A DNA stretch of 64,000 nt. Source: Adineta steineri (taxonomy: Eukaryota; Rotifera; Eurotatoria; Adinetida; Adinetidae). Below, one piece after another: positions 1 to 11,560 of this stretch. The stretch covers positions 356,907-420,906 of the forward strand of contig CAJNOI010000080.1 of NCBI GenBank assembly GCA_905250115.1. The letters run 5' to 3'. The translations under genes were made by a program, and so were the position numbers. The notes under the pieces were generated by a model. That model made no database searches and had not been told where the DNA came from. It was given only the letters and a program-made list of their open reading frames with translations. How positions within the stretch are numbered: position 1 is the stretch's first letter; every line of letters starts with the position of its first letter.

Positions 1-1693
1 CATATTTTTAAAAAATAAAATAAAATACACTTTCATCATATGCAAATTATACAACATCAAACTGTTCATAAAGTCTAACAATATCTCGTGTATTTATTCT
101 GCATGATAAGAATATAGTAGAATAAATACTTCATAGATGAAAAGGATGATTCTCAATTTTCATCTGAAATATGAGATCAAAACTAATGTCTATGTGTGTT
201 TTTTTACAGTTTCATGATTTTTATATTGAAGATGAATGAGGCTCAATATTATCTTGATTTGAATAGTATTGAAAACAATTTTATTGATAAATATATCCTC
301 ACAGATCGATACCATGATAAACTATTGAATTGACAGAAATATTTACTAAAAGCAATAGTACAAATATAAATCAATATGATTAATATTTCTATCCCAGACT
401 TGATCGAAATATAACATATGAATAGTTTTCGTACCTTGAGAAATACAAACATCAATCAAATAATAATATTTATTTTCTTTTTCATTCATCATATTTAATG
501 ATTTCCACATAAATACGTTTTTTTCTCTTATACAAAATCAATATTTTAATAGAATATCGTTTTGTTGTTGTTGTTTAATATGAAAATAAATAGTTGTTAA
601 ATATCGATATTTATATCTTATAGTATATTTTACAACTAAACTACGAATATCAATGATAAACATATGACATTCGTTTTGATAATATAAATCCTTTTAATCT
701 ACAAAATAAAAAAATATTGACTCGAAATATTTTCTTTTTACTTAATATCTTCGCTGATCTTTTAATTGTTCGTTTTAAATAATTATTTACTACTCAGATT
801 TCATAAATAATAACAAATCTTTTTTGAAATCTTAACAAGTTAAACTTAAATTTACGATACAAAAAATTAATTCTAACACATACGTATGTAATTGATCATT
901 TATTAATACCTGTAACTCATAAATTAACTAAAGTAAATAAGAATTAAGCTAAAAAAACCGTACTTAGAATAACATCTGAAAAATATTTTTGATGATTATC
1001 ACATTCGTGCCACTGTCAATCATATCGTCTAGTAGAAAGAAAATATTCTTCTTCTTCTCTATCTGTTGATTTGTCTTCTAATTATAAACAGAAAAAAAAA
1101 GAAGTCAACTATCGATAAAATGTCACAATTACCCATCAAACAAGTCCAAAAAAACGAAGAAGAAGAAGACAAGAGTCTTTAATCTATTATTCTATAGATT
1201 TGTATATTTTTTTTAATAAACACTGGACATAATTCGGAATTGTCTTTTTTAATATTTGACGTTTACATTTAACAAATAAAGTCTTCTTTTATTTCTCTTT
1301 TTTTCTGTCTGTTCGTTCTGTGCGACAACATAAAAAACCAACCGCTACCGTCGTCATCGATTGATTTTGCTTTGCAGCGGTATATGCATACATCTACATA
1401 CACACACGTCGAATACAATAGAATCGAAAGAAAAACGACGACGAAAGTCATCATCAACATTTTGACACCATCATTCACCAAACACTCATCAGTGATTCTT
1501 GACAAGGCAATACAACATTTAATATACACGGGTAAGTGTGTATATGTATATATATATATTATGTATATTATCATTATCATCATAAATTAATATACTTATA
1601 GTTTTCATTTATCATATATTAAAAAATTCATTTTTATTGAAGAAAGTTAAACAAATATATATGTGATTATTGTTCTTACGATATGTTTTTGTC
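1..1693. other. AT-rich non-coding upstream region
   Basis: No convincing coding exon is seen on either strand. The open frames here are short and low in complexity. At 1300-1540 the composition is more mixed, and a good donor-like site (GG|GTAAGT) lies at about 1531, so this part could hold promoter or 5'-UTR sequence for the downstream discoidin-domain gene. That is inference; no TATA box was identified with confidence. Confidence 0.4.
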
Positions 1694-4177
1694 ATGGTCA
1701 CTGTTCTTTTATTATTCTGTTTGTTGGACTTTTACATTCAGATAATCAACGGTAAGGATTAATTATCAAATATTAAATATAAACAGATGATAAAGAAATA
1801 ATATTGATTATTTAGTCTCGTATTTCACAGATAATTATTTTTAATTAGTAATAAATTATTTTTCATATAGAATTTTAAAGAAAAAGACAACTAAGAATTT
1901 CCTTCGTTACTCTTTAAATATTCTGTTATTTTACTTGTAAATCACAAATAATAACAACAACAACTATTAAACACAATATGAAATTCAATTCGTCAATGTT
2001 CTGTAAATAAAATCATTTGATGTGACATTGTATACTTGAAAAACGAGAAAGAAAACTAATTACTAGTAGAACTATTAAGATAAGTGTTTGAAGAAAAAAA
2101 AAATGAAAGAAATGTAATAAGAAGAGACATATCAAGGATGACATGAATATGGAATCAATAACAGCATAGAGAGGGACAGAGAGAGAGAGAGAGCGAAAAA
2201 AAAGTTTCTATTTGTGAACCATCTATTTTAATTATTAATCTTATAGCTTCCTGTAGTGTTCCACTTGGTTTAAGTACAGGTGAAATAAAAGATTGGCAAA
2301 TAACAGCAAGTAGTATTGATGAACAACGTAAAGAACAATGTCAAGCAAGTTTTATTCGTCTTTATTCTAATGATAATGATCATGCTTGGTGTCCAAGAAT
2401 AAATCAACCACATCAATGGATTCAAATTGATCTTGGCACACCAACAAAAGTAATCATCTCATAAAATAAATTTTCTTTCTTTTTTTTTCTTTTTCGCTTT
2501 TTTCCTATTTAATTTATTCATGTAAATAGTTACATGGCTTCATAACACAAGGACGACCTGGTTCAGGAGAATGGATTACTGCTCTTCTTATATCATATAG
2601 TCTTGATTATTATCAATGGAATTATATAACTGATAGTGATGGAAATCAAAATATTTTTACAGGAAATCATGATGCCGTTTCAATACGTTATCAATATTTT
2701 CAAATGCCATTTAATACAAGATTTATTCGTTTTCATATTGTTTCATGGCATTTTCGTCCTAGTCTTCGTCTGGAACTTATCGGATGTCAAGGTAAATAAA
2801 AATTTATTGTTATTATTTAAATTGAATTTTTGTTTTTTTCTTAAGAATGTAATAAACCATTAGTTTACCTTCCATATACACGTTTCTCAGCATCATCATC
2901 TATTCCAACACGATATCGTGCTACATGTCAACCACGTGATGCTTTTCTATTAAGCAATAAAGGATGGTGTGCACGATACAAACAAGGTTTTAAAATTTTT
3001 ATATTTAAAATGTTTTTTTAAAAGAATTTTTTGTTCCGTTGATTAATTATAGTGAAAGATAATTGGTTACAAATTGATATTGGTCATCCAACACGTATTA
3101 CAGCATTGATAACAAAAGGACGTGGTGATCAAGGTGAACAATGGGTAACAAAATATATTTTAGCTTTTTCTAATGATACACGTTTATGGGTTTATTATAA
3201 TGATGCTCAACGAACAGATCCAAAAGTATAAATTAGAAATGAATTTTATTGATTTTAATTATGATTTTAACTTTTTGTTTCTAGGTATTTAGTGGTAATT
3301 ATGATAAATTACTCGAACGTATTCATTATTTAAATGAACCATTTACTGCACGATTTGTTCGTTTTTTCCCTAAAGAATGGAATGGTAGATTGTCTATGCG
3401 TGCTGGTCTACTTGGATGTCCTCATAAAGGTATTCGCGTTTGAAAAAAAATGTCTAAATTAAAGTTTATATCTATATTTTAGGTCCTTGTTGTCTTGGTT
3501 ATTTTCGTGTTCAACCTGAAGCACCATGTGGTTTGCAAAAAATGTTTTTTTATTGTTCTTTAAAATCTAAACTTTTTATTTGATTTTAGTGGAAAATCTT
3601 GCACATCGAAAACGTATATCAGTAAATGATGTAACACATCCATTAGTTTATTCTCCTCAACAAACATTGTTATCTTATTTAATTGATGGTTATGATGTTC
3701 CACCTCGTTGTACAACAATTGATTCAACTCGTTGTAGAAATAATGAACCCCATATTATAATTGATCTTAATAGAAATTATCATGTTCATGGCATTGTTAT
3801 TCAACAACTTGATACATGTAAAACTTCTTTCGATATATTTTTGAAAAAAAAGACAATAGTTCTTTTTTTCTTCTGTAGTTTCACATTTATCACAAGATGA
3901 TTATTTATCTCGATTTCAACTTGATCGTATTATTATATATATAACACGTGATATTCATCTTGATTCTCATCAATATAATACAGCACAATGTTCTTTAGTT
4001 ACACGTACGAATTATAGTATCTTATCTTCATATATACATCTTCAATGTCAAACACCAATTATTGGTCGTTATATTCATATTCAACTTTTTGGTGTAAGAA
4101 CAGTAACAAATCGAACACAAACACGATTATCATTGCCATTTAAAGCTCATTTTTGTGAAATTTATGCTTATAATTAG
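1694..4177 (+). CDS. Secreted protein: two F5/8C (discoidin) domains plus fucolectin-like domain
   Basis: Nine exons: 1694-1751, 2247-2449, 2530-2791, 2846-2986, 3053-3225, 3285-3429, 3483-3530, 3590-3817 and 3879-4177. The sum is 1557 nt, 518 aa, in frame with GT-AG introns. Exon 1 encodes a hydrophobic signal peptide (MVTVLLLFCLLDFY). Residues ~21-174 form a discoidin domain (opening Cys, WIQIDLG core, closing LELIGCQ). Residues ~175-327 form a second one (WLQIDIG, ending LLGCP). Residues ~345-518 resemble the fucolectin/tachylectin-4/pentraxin (FTP) fold: an ENLAHRKR opening, GRYIHIQLFG and a terminal CEIYAY. All three folds bind glycans or lipid head groups in other proteins. No membrane anchor follows, so the product is probably extracellular and may act in recognition or adhesion (inference). 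Intron 1 is 495 bp and contains a short GA run at ~2176; the other introns are ~50-80 bp. The first exon is the least certain part of the model. Confidence 0.85.
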
Positions 4178-5960
4178 AATGTATTTGTTTGTTTTTTTTC
4201 TTTGAATTGTCCGGTAAAGAGTATGAGAGAAAAGAAGAAATCTATATGAATCTCACATAAATAAATATGTTAGGAATATCAATTGATGTATAAAAATCAG
4301 TCCTTTTCCCTTTTGTTTTACATAATAAAATAAGAATTTATATACAAAAAACAAATAAATGGTATCAGTTAATAGTAATATTAATAATCTATTATACTTG
4401 TTGAAAAATATGAAGTATATGGGCTTTTTTTCGTCCTTTCAAATGAAGGATTTTGTTAATGTTTATGTTTTAGTGATGATATAACTGTTTGATGATGAAA
4501 TATAGGTTTATTGTTCGTTTGCAAGAAAAGAAAGAAAGAGTCGGGTGAGAATTTCACTATATATACTAATTCTTAAGAATAATTAATTATTAACAAAATT
4601 TATACTATATACTATTGATTAATTTTATTCTATTCTAAATGCATCACATAAAATGAGAAACCATTCAAAGTTCATACAAATTAATATTAGATATTTAATA
4701 TTAATTAAACAAATAAACGAAATAATAGGGATCTATTTTGAGTTTTAGATGTACGTGTATATATCGGTAATTAAGTTTTACTATCCATAGAGAGATGAAC
4801 TATATCCGCAACCGAGAAATATTTTACCTTCACAAAGTCAACGGCAAATTCTTCTTCCACCGAAGTCGAAACAAGTCTAAGTACAAATGTTTATTCATAT
4901 TTTCACTCATTAGAAGACATGGAAGAGACAGAGATATATAGATCATTGTATTTTTTCACTCTAAGATATTGTAGTAGATATGGATTTTCACCAGCAGACA
5001 TGAATAAATAACAATGTAAAATAATTTATCCATCGCTCCACCCACATTGAGAAATGGAAGAGACATAGATAGATATGAATTATTTTATTTTTTCTGCATA
5101 GAATAGGTTTATAGATTGAGATACGCAAGCCATCTTTTCTGAGTCATCATCACGTATCACTATCATTATTCTCCTGTTCTGTTCTCTTTCTCTCTACACA
5201 ATGTATGCGATTTTATTTCACTCTTCTCTACCATGAGTATAGATGAGTGTCATGGTTGAATGAATATGATAATTTCAATCCTTGTTTCTTTTCATCTGAT
5301 ATCAAATACAACTGCAAACATTCATATCACTGTAAATTTGTTTTTAAATTCCATTTGCTAGAGAATCGACTCTAAATAAGCGAAAGCATTTTCAAACTTA
5401 TTTTAATTCACTCATAAAATTAGAAACAGTTCGAAAATGCTCGATTTTCGAAAGTAATCATTTTTCAAAAAGTGAAAAATCAAATTTATTATTCTCAATG
5501 TTTCGGATATATTATTTTCAAAGAATTAAAAACTCATCGGTGAATTATATATATGATCATCCCTGGAATATTCTTCATTGAACTCTTACAATTTATTTTC
5601 TAGTTTACAGCTTATCATAAGATTTATATCACGAATGATGCTTCGATGACACCTTGCACTATTTAGAAAAAAATAACAAGTAAAACGTATTTCTATTTAA
5701 TTTTTATTATTGAAATTGAAAAAAGAAAATATAAAAAAGAAAATATAAAAAAGAAAAAATAAGTGCTAAATAAAGAAATTTGGAACTAACTAAGTGATTA
5801 AAAAGTGTCAATGTTTTGTATTTTGTATTTTGTATGCCAGTAAGTGCAACTCGTCGTTTCTATGAAGAAAACAAAGAAGTATTGCGTCGAATACTATATA
5901 TTAATTGAAATGATAATCTAAAGAAAAACATATAAAAAATGAGATACAATATCAGAATGA
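4178..5960. other. Intergenic, no gene seen
   Basis: AT-rich sequence following the discoidin-domain gene. AATAAA-type signals are present soon after its stop (about 4258-4265). No open frame with coding character, RNA gene or mobile-element protein was recognised on either strand. Confidence 0.5.
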
Positions 5961-5969
5961 TTCTGTCTT

Positions 5970-8570
5970 AAATGAGTGAATGAATAATCTTGAAAAAACA
6001 TGCTTACCATAATTGTACAAAATCCTATTCAAATATGCAATTCACTATATAAAAGTATTAAAAAAATGTACTAGGGACTAAGAAATAACGACAGATGAAT
6101 AAGTCAAAGTAAGATTGTGTTCAGGTACTTTATAGAGTTCAGAGGAAGATTTATACCAGCTCGGTAACTGATGAGCATATGTGAATTTTAAACTCTTTGC
6201 ACAAATACTTGATGCAACTATTTTATTCGCTTTGCGTAGACTATTTATTCTACCAGCTAATTAATGAACAAGCAACAGATGAATAAGTCATAGTAAGATT
6301 GTGTACAGCTATTTCTTTTTGTTCGATGAACAGTTTCTAGAAAAGTTTACCGCCCACAAACAAATGATAGATGAATAAGTCATAGCAAGATTCTGTTCTA
6401 GTATTTTATTTCGGTCGAAGAACAATTTCTAGAATAATTTAACATTTTCAAACAAATCATAGATGAATAAGTCATAAAAAGATTCTATGCTAGTATTTTA
6501 TTTCGTTTGAAGAAAGTTTTTTGGAGTAGTTTAACGTTCACCGACAAACGATAGACGAATAAGTCACATAAAAACTGTGTACAAGTATTTCTTTTTGTTC
6601 GGTGAACTGTTTCTGGAATAGTTTAACATTCACCAACAAATGATATATGAATAAGCCATAGGACGACTGTGTACAGGTATTTCTGTTCGTTCGAAGAACA
6701 ATTTTTAGAACAATTTAACATTCACAAACAAATAATACATGAATAAATCATAAGAAAATCGTGTTCCAATATTTTTTTAGCATTAAAATCAGAGTTCTAT
6801 CTCACATTAGCACATCTTAAAATACATCATAGATGAACACGTCTAACAAACATCATATTCACATACTCTATTCAATCAAATGTAGAATTTACGTTATGTT
6901 TAAAGATTGACAAGTTAATAGACCATGAATAAGTTCTATAAAGATTATGTTCAAGTATTTTCGTTAGTTTAAAGTTACATTTCTATGACACTAGATACCT
7001 AAGAGATAGTGATTATGAATGTCTCATACCAGGCTATGATTCAGTTATTTTGTTGAAATAGAATTGATATTCTTACGAGACTATTTGATTGAAGAATGAG
7101 CGATAATGAATATTGCGTAGAAAAGGGTCATACTAATATGTTGAAGAACATATAAATTGTTATCTGTATCGAATTATATGATTCATTCTCACATGTAATA
7201 TAAATTGGGCGAACAAAAGATTCATAAAAATATGTTAACGACTTTAACACAATATTTGTCATTGTATGTTTAATCAGAGATACTTCTATATATGAATTGT
7301 AGAACACTGTTTAGATAAAAATATTTTAATTACAGCAATAGAAATCAATACAATGAATATTGCAAGCTATGATCAGGTAGAAAATGAATATTGCAATCAT
7401 AAGCAGATCCAGATACGTTTAACTCTTCAAAAAAATAGTTCCGTTTCCAAACAACTATTAAGGATCTCATGAAAAATGAATATTTCATATTGCCATAATC
7501 TGTTCAAATATGATTCTCGTTTCTCAAAATGTAATTGAAGTTACAATATGATTGTATAGTATATACTAAATAAATAGTTCTATCTATAATACTAATCAAA
7601 AATCTCATGTATTCAAGAAAAAGGCAAGAATAATTTAGTGTACCAGAAATTCGTAGAAAATGAACAACTAAAATTATCATTCTATTCAATTATTTTATTT
7701 CTTTTGAAAGCAAAATTTCAATCATTCACGTGATTGACCGTCCAATAATAATTTAATTTTTCAAACAACGATTCTATTTGAATATAATGTTAGGATTTTG
7801 AAATAGGCAGATACTGTCATAATAAGAATAAAAATTGTATACTACATGAATGATTCTAATCATAATTCTATTCAGTTGCTACCTGATCTTTCAAGAAAAA
7901 TTGAGAGTTGATCTATGATTGATGAATATATTCCAAATGAATATTCAACAGCAGTATTCTATTCAGATATATGCTATGCTATAACAAACAATTTGAGATT
8001 CGCTTTGACCGATGAATACACCAAAAATGAATATTTTCAACCAGGACTCTAGTCAAATATATTCCGCCTCTATAGTTAAAATTCGAGATTCATCACAGTT
8101 ACTGAATACATCTTAAATGAATAATTGCAATTATAATTCTGTTCAAATATTTGCACGGTTAATAACAAACCGAACAATTGTGATGAAATTAGTGTCTACA
8201 TTGGTAATGACTAATTCTAATCAATGTTCTATTCCAATACTTGTTCATTGTAAAAAACAATAGAAAAGATCATTCAACATTCAATAAGTCTGTAGTTAAT
8301 GTACATTTATAAAGAAGTTATTATTCGGCATTCATGTACTATTACAAAAAACTTTAAATTTCCAACACATAATTCATAAATATGAGGCTAGTGAATTACT
8401 CAGACAAATTCTTTCTTCGAATATATTCTTATTTACAACAACAGCAATCGAAGTGTATTAGCTGACAAGGAAATTCATAACAAATGAATGATTCTAAGCA
8501 TCATTCTATTCAGATATTTTAGTGAATGTCATATATTTGACGAAAGCATACTAAATAATATAGATCATAG
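5970..8570. repeat. Decayed tandem satellite array, ~92-bp unit
   Basis: A short core, GATGAATAAGTCA followed by AAGATTnTGTnCAnGTATTT, recurs at a strict 92-bp period. Cores begin at about 6094, 6278, 6370, 6462, 6554, 6646 and 6738, the 6094-6278 step being two periods. They continue with small slips at ~6832, ~6924, ~7014 and ~7104. Less regular copies of ATGAATnnTTnnAATnATnATTCTnTTCA run on to about 8510. Units carry stops in all frames and 92 is not a multiple of three, so the array is not coding now. The best-preserved part is 6270-6760. The array ends directly against the 3' end of a small secreted-peptide gene on the minus strand, whose last codons resemble the repeat core. Confidence 0.75.
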
Positions 8571-8750
8571 TTAAAATGAATGAACAATACGCTTCTCATA
8601 ATATTTCTGGAGAAATCGCTTGATATGCTGGTCCCCAGTATTGAGAGTTATATCCTCATCTAGGCCATCAGGAACAAAGCGCGCCTTGCAAATCGTTGAG
8701 CATAAAACCATTAATGCCATGATGTATACGAGCATCTTGCTGTTAACCAT
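8571..8750 (-). CDS. Small secreted peptide precursor (59 aa), unknown family
   Basis: A single-exon ORF of 60 codons on the minus strand, from ATG at 8750 to TAA at 8571. It opens with a textbook signal peptide: MVNSK, then a hydrophobic core LVYIMALMVLCSTIC, with likely cleavage near Ala23. The mature part is about 36 residues, acidic at first (DGLDEDITL) and then basic and aromatic (IKRFLQKYYEKR), with two KR pairs that could be processing sites. There is no C-terminal Gly for amidation and only one mature-region Cys candidate near the cleavage site. A TATA box lies about 75 bp upstream. Codons ending in G or C (AAG, CTC, ATC, TAC, GCG) are more frequent than in neighbouring genes. I do not recognise the family; a neuropeptide-like or host-defence secreted peptide is possible (inference). 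Confidence 0.6.
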   Translation of the reverse strand: MVNSKMLVYIMALMVLCSTICKARFVPDGLDEDITLNTGDQHIKRFLQKYYEKRIVHSF

Positions 8751-8821
8751 TGTAGTTGTTTGTATTGAATGAAAAAATAAGTATTGTATGGTAGTATAAA
8801 TTTTGCAATGATAGTCTCAGT

Positions 8822-8829
8822 CTTATATA
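8822..8829 (-). promoter_or_regulatory. TATA box of the small secreted-peptide gene
   Basis: On the minus strand this reads TATATAAG, in the context GACTATATAAGAC. It lies about 72 bp before the ATG at 8750, so transcription would start near 8795. This is one of the clearest core-promoter matches in the window and supports the reality of the small ORF. Confidence 0.55.
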
Positions 8830-8950
8830 GTCACCACAAAGTCAGGGGAGAAAGAGAGAAAGAGAGAGTATTAAATATATATCGATTTTTCTTTTTCAAT
8901 ACGAAGCAAGGCCTTTTCATTAGATAGGGATAGATACAAAAAACGAATAA

Positions 8951-9160
8951 CTGAACTAGAAGGTTGTTAAAATACAATGACCTTGTTTTCTCTACATAAA
9001 TACAAAGAATACGCTTGCAGTTTATTATACTGATATTGTTCTACACAAAAAAGGGAAGACTGAATTAGAAGGTTGTTAAAATACAATGGCCTTGTTTTCT
9101 CTCCATGAAAATGAATAATACACTTATCGTTTGTGTCAATATTATTCTACACATAAAATA
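8951..9160. repeat. Tandem duplication, ~109-bp unit, two copies
   Basis: A stretch beginning CTGAACTAGAAGGTTGTTAA at 8951 is repeated at 9060 with few changes over its first 50 bases (including ACAATGRCCTTGTTTTCTCT). Weaker similarity runs on to the TTCTACACA words near 9038 and 9146. It sits just upstream of the TATA box of the small peptide gene. It has no coding potential and may be duplicated upstream control DNA (inference). Confidence 0.7.
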
Positions 9161-9305
9161 ATCCAATAATAAAAATATTGCTTTATACCGATGTGATTTT
9201 CGATTACTTTTTCATTGATACCTATGTTCAATGCTATGTAAAAGAAGTATTACTGATCTATCAATCGATTGTTTAGATTGATCGTTATAATAGTAATTCA
9301 TGTAT

Positions 9306-9412
9306 GACGAAAAAGAAAAGTGTCCTTAATATGAACGTATAGCTCACGTGCGACGAAAAAGAAAGTGTCCTTAATATGAAAGCAACCCATGCATGACGAA
9401 AACGAAGGATAC
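9306..9412. repeat. Short tandem repeat, 43-46 bp unit, ~2.5 copies
   Basis: GACGAAAAAGAAAGTGTCCT followed by TAATATGAA occurs at 9306 and again at 9352. A partial third copy (GACGAAAACGAAGGA) starts at 9395. Copies differ by single-base gains and losses. Non-coding. Confidence 0.7.
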
Positions 9413-10430
9413 ATACAAAAAAATTAAACTATTGAATACCAGGAAAATGTTCAATAATTCAAATAATTTTGCATTTACTAGTAATCGATAATTCATTTAA
9501 AATGACTTTTTTTCAAATAATATTGTAATAAATAAATAAGTTTAAATGAATATCTATAATTATCCATGTATATTTCATAGATTCTTCAAATATATATTCA
9601 GTTTTGATAGTATTCTCATAGTTTCTTTACGTCGAAACAATTTTTAATGCAGTATAGAGTTAAGATGTAATAATAAGTCGTTGAATCATATGCTAATTAA
9701 AATGTGTTTTAATTAAAAAAGAATAAGTTAGTAACATACATTGACAAAGTTTATATTATTTAAAAAATAAATTATTATAGAACATAAAACTTAACTTTTC
9801 TTATTTCAAACAGTATTATTTATGTAACTATTAATCTTTTCTATTTTTGTAGATATTAAATAATATGATGCATTTAATAAAAAATTGTAAATAATAGCGA
9901 TACAAAATATCATTATTATTTTCAAAAAATTAGATTTTACTTATTTTTATTGAGAAAATTATTTTCGACGTTTCGGCGTAGTTAAAAAGTCATTTTTCAG
10001 AATATAATCTTGTAAAAACTGACAAAGACCTAAAAACAGTATAAAATATAGTATGATAAAAGAAGAAAATACACATACATCTAAAAAATATAACAATCAA
10101 GTATGATATTATCAAGTTATTAACAAGGATTAAATTACATTAAAATTAAAATTTTTATAACTTATAAACATATACAGGACAAACTTACTAAAATAGGATG
10201 ATATATAGACTTAGAAGGAGAGAGAGAAGGAAAAATTACAGATACACCAAACATACTTATAGAATAGATAGATAGGGAGAGAGAAGACTGTATCATATAT
10301 GATCATAAAGAAAAACTTAATATTTAAACATATTTATCGATTGAAATTAGATAAGCAATGTTTGAGGAGACTTTCAGGTAATATGTATGAGGAAGTAATA
10401 TGACTAGTTCTATTCAAATGCTTTCATTAT
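9413..10430. other. Intergenic, very AT-rich, no gene seen
   Basis: Long A/T runs with no coding frame on either strand. A GACGTTTCGGCG word at ~9967 stands out from the background; such words can occur at transposon ends, but no matching inverted copy was found nearby. Confidence 0.4.
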
Positions 10431-10439
10431 CAAAGATTC

Positions 10440-11560
10440 TTTTATGAGTAATTTTTGGGCATTAATGTTGTTACAAGTTATTTTACTATTAAATCAAGTA
10501 ATAATATGCTTCATCTTGTTTTGATGTTATAATAATGCTGACATATTTATGTTTTCTTTTTTTGTCGCATGTGTTACGCTTCTTGTTATTTCAATTACTA
10601 TCCTTTGTGATAATTCCAACTGTAGTTCCTTTAATATTTTCATTATTTTTATTTTTCTTGTGTAACTTGCTTTTTATTCAATCAAATCTTCTACGTATGG
10701 TACTTTCTATTAATATTTTTTCATTTTCAGATTGATTTGCATTATTATTCTTAATATTATTGGTATTACCCAGAATGTTGATATAATGAACATTTCGATT
10801 TATAATTCTAGTAATTATATTGATTGTTGACTTTCTCTTTAATTGAAGATTTGTTTAATTTACCATTCAAAGTATTATTAATATTATTAGTTGTAATACT
10901 ATTATTTATTTGATTATTTGGAAAATAAGATTTTTTATTATTAATTGTATTACTGTTTGTGTTGATAGATGTATTTTTAATATTTTGCTCTAATGAAATA
11001 TGTTTATTACTACCATTTAATTTAGTATTAAATTCATTAGTTTTAGATCCTGGCGTATTTAATAAATATGATATTGTATTTAATTTATTCATTATCGATA
11101 TATGATCTATCATTGTTATCTATTTGAAAATTTGAAGAATTGGATGTTTTATTATTAAACATATGTTTATTGATATTAGTAGATGTGTTTTAGAGTTTCG
11201 GGTAGTTATAAAATCAAAATTATTTATAGTATGTGTCTTTTCATCAGTTTTTGATAAATTTGGTTCATTATTTAAATTATTCTTGGTCGTGTTAGTATTA
11301 CCAATATTATTGTTTTTCCAATTACCTAAATATGATTGTATTAATATCGATGCTAGTAGATATTAAATGGATATTTATTATATATAAATTTGTATTCAAT
11401 TCACACCATATATATGCTTAGTATTTTTATCTTTATGTGTATTTTTTTCAAGTTATATTTCAAAAGGATTTGATACGTTTGCTTTCTTATAATTGTTTTT
11501 ATTGATGATATTCGTTTCATTCTTATTATTTAATTGATAACGTTAATTTTACGTATATAA
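10440..11560 (-). pseudogene. Decayed Asn-rich coding sequence
   Basis: Read on the minus strand, successive open blocks in different frames give a continuous Asn/Lys/Thr/Ser-rich protein-like sequence: one around 11345-11200 (GNWKNNN then NTNTTKNN), one around 11163-11090 (HMFNNKTSNSSNFQ then DNNDRS), an open 101-codon block 11113-10808 (TNEFNTKLNG, SINTNSNTINNKK), and a last one to ~10540 (ENIKGTTVG, NNKKRNTCDKK). At least three frame changes and two in-frame stops separate the blocks. The change of frame with unchanged composition fits a broken gene better than chance open frames. Asn-rich text can also arise from AT-rich repeats, so this remains uncertain. No domain was recognised. Confidence 0.4.

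Noticed and set aside
1269..1590. Overlapping open frames on both strands
   Set aside because: Both translate to Tyr/Ile/Thr-rich text driven by TA and CA runs and have no start context, domain or splice continuation.
5970..8570. Possible CRISPR-like array because of regular spacing
   Set aside because: Unit and spacer both diverge together, there is no conserved palindromic repeat with unique spacers, and the genome is eukaryotic. It is a tandem satellite.
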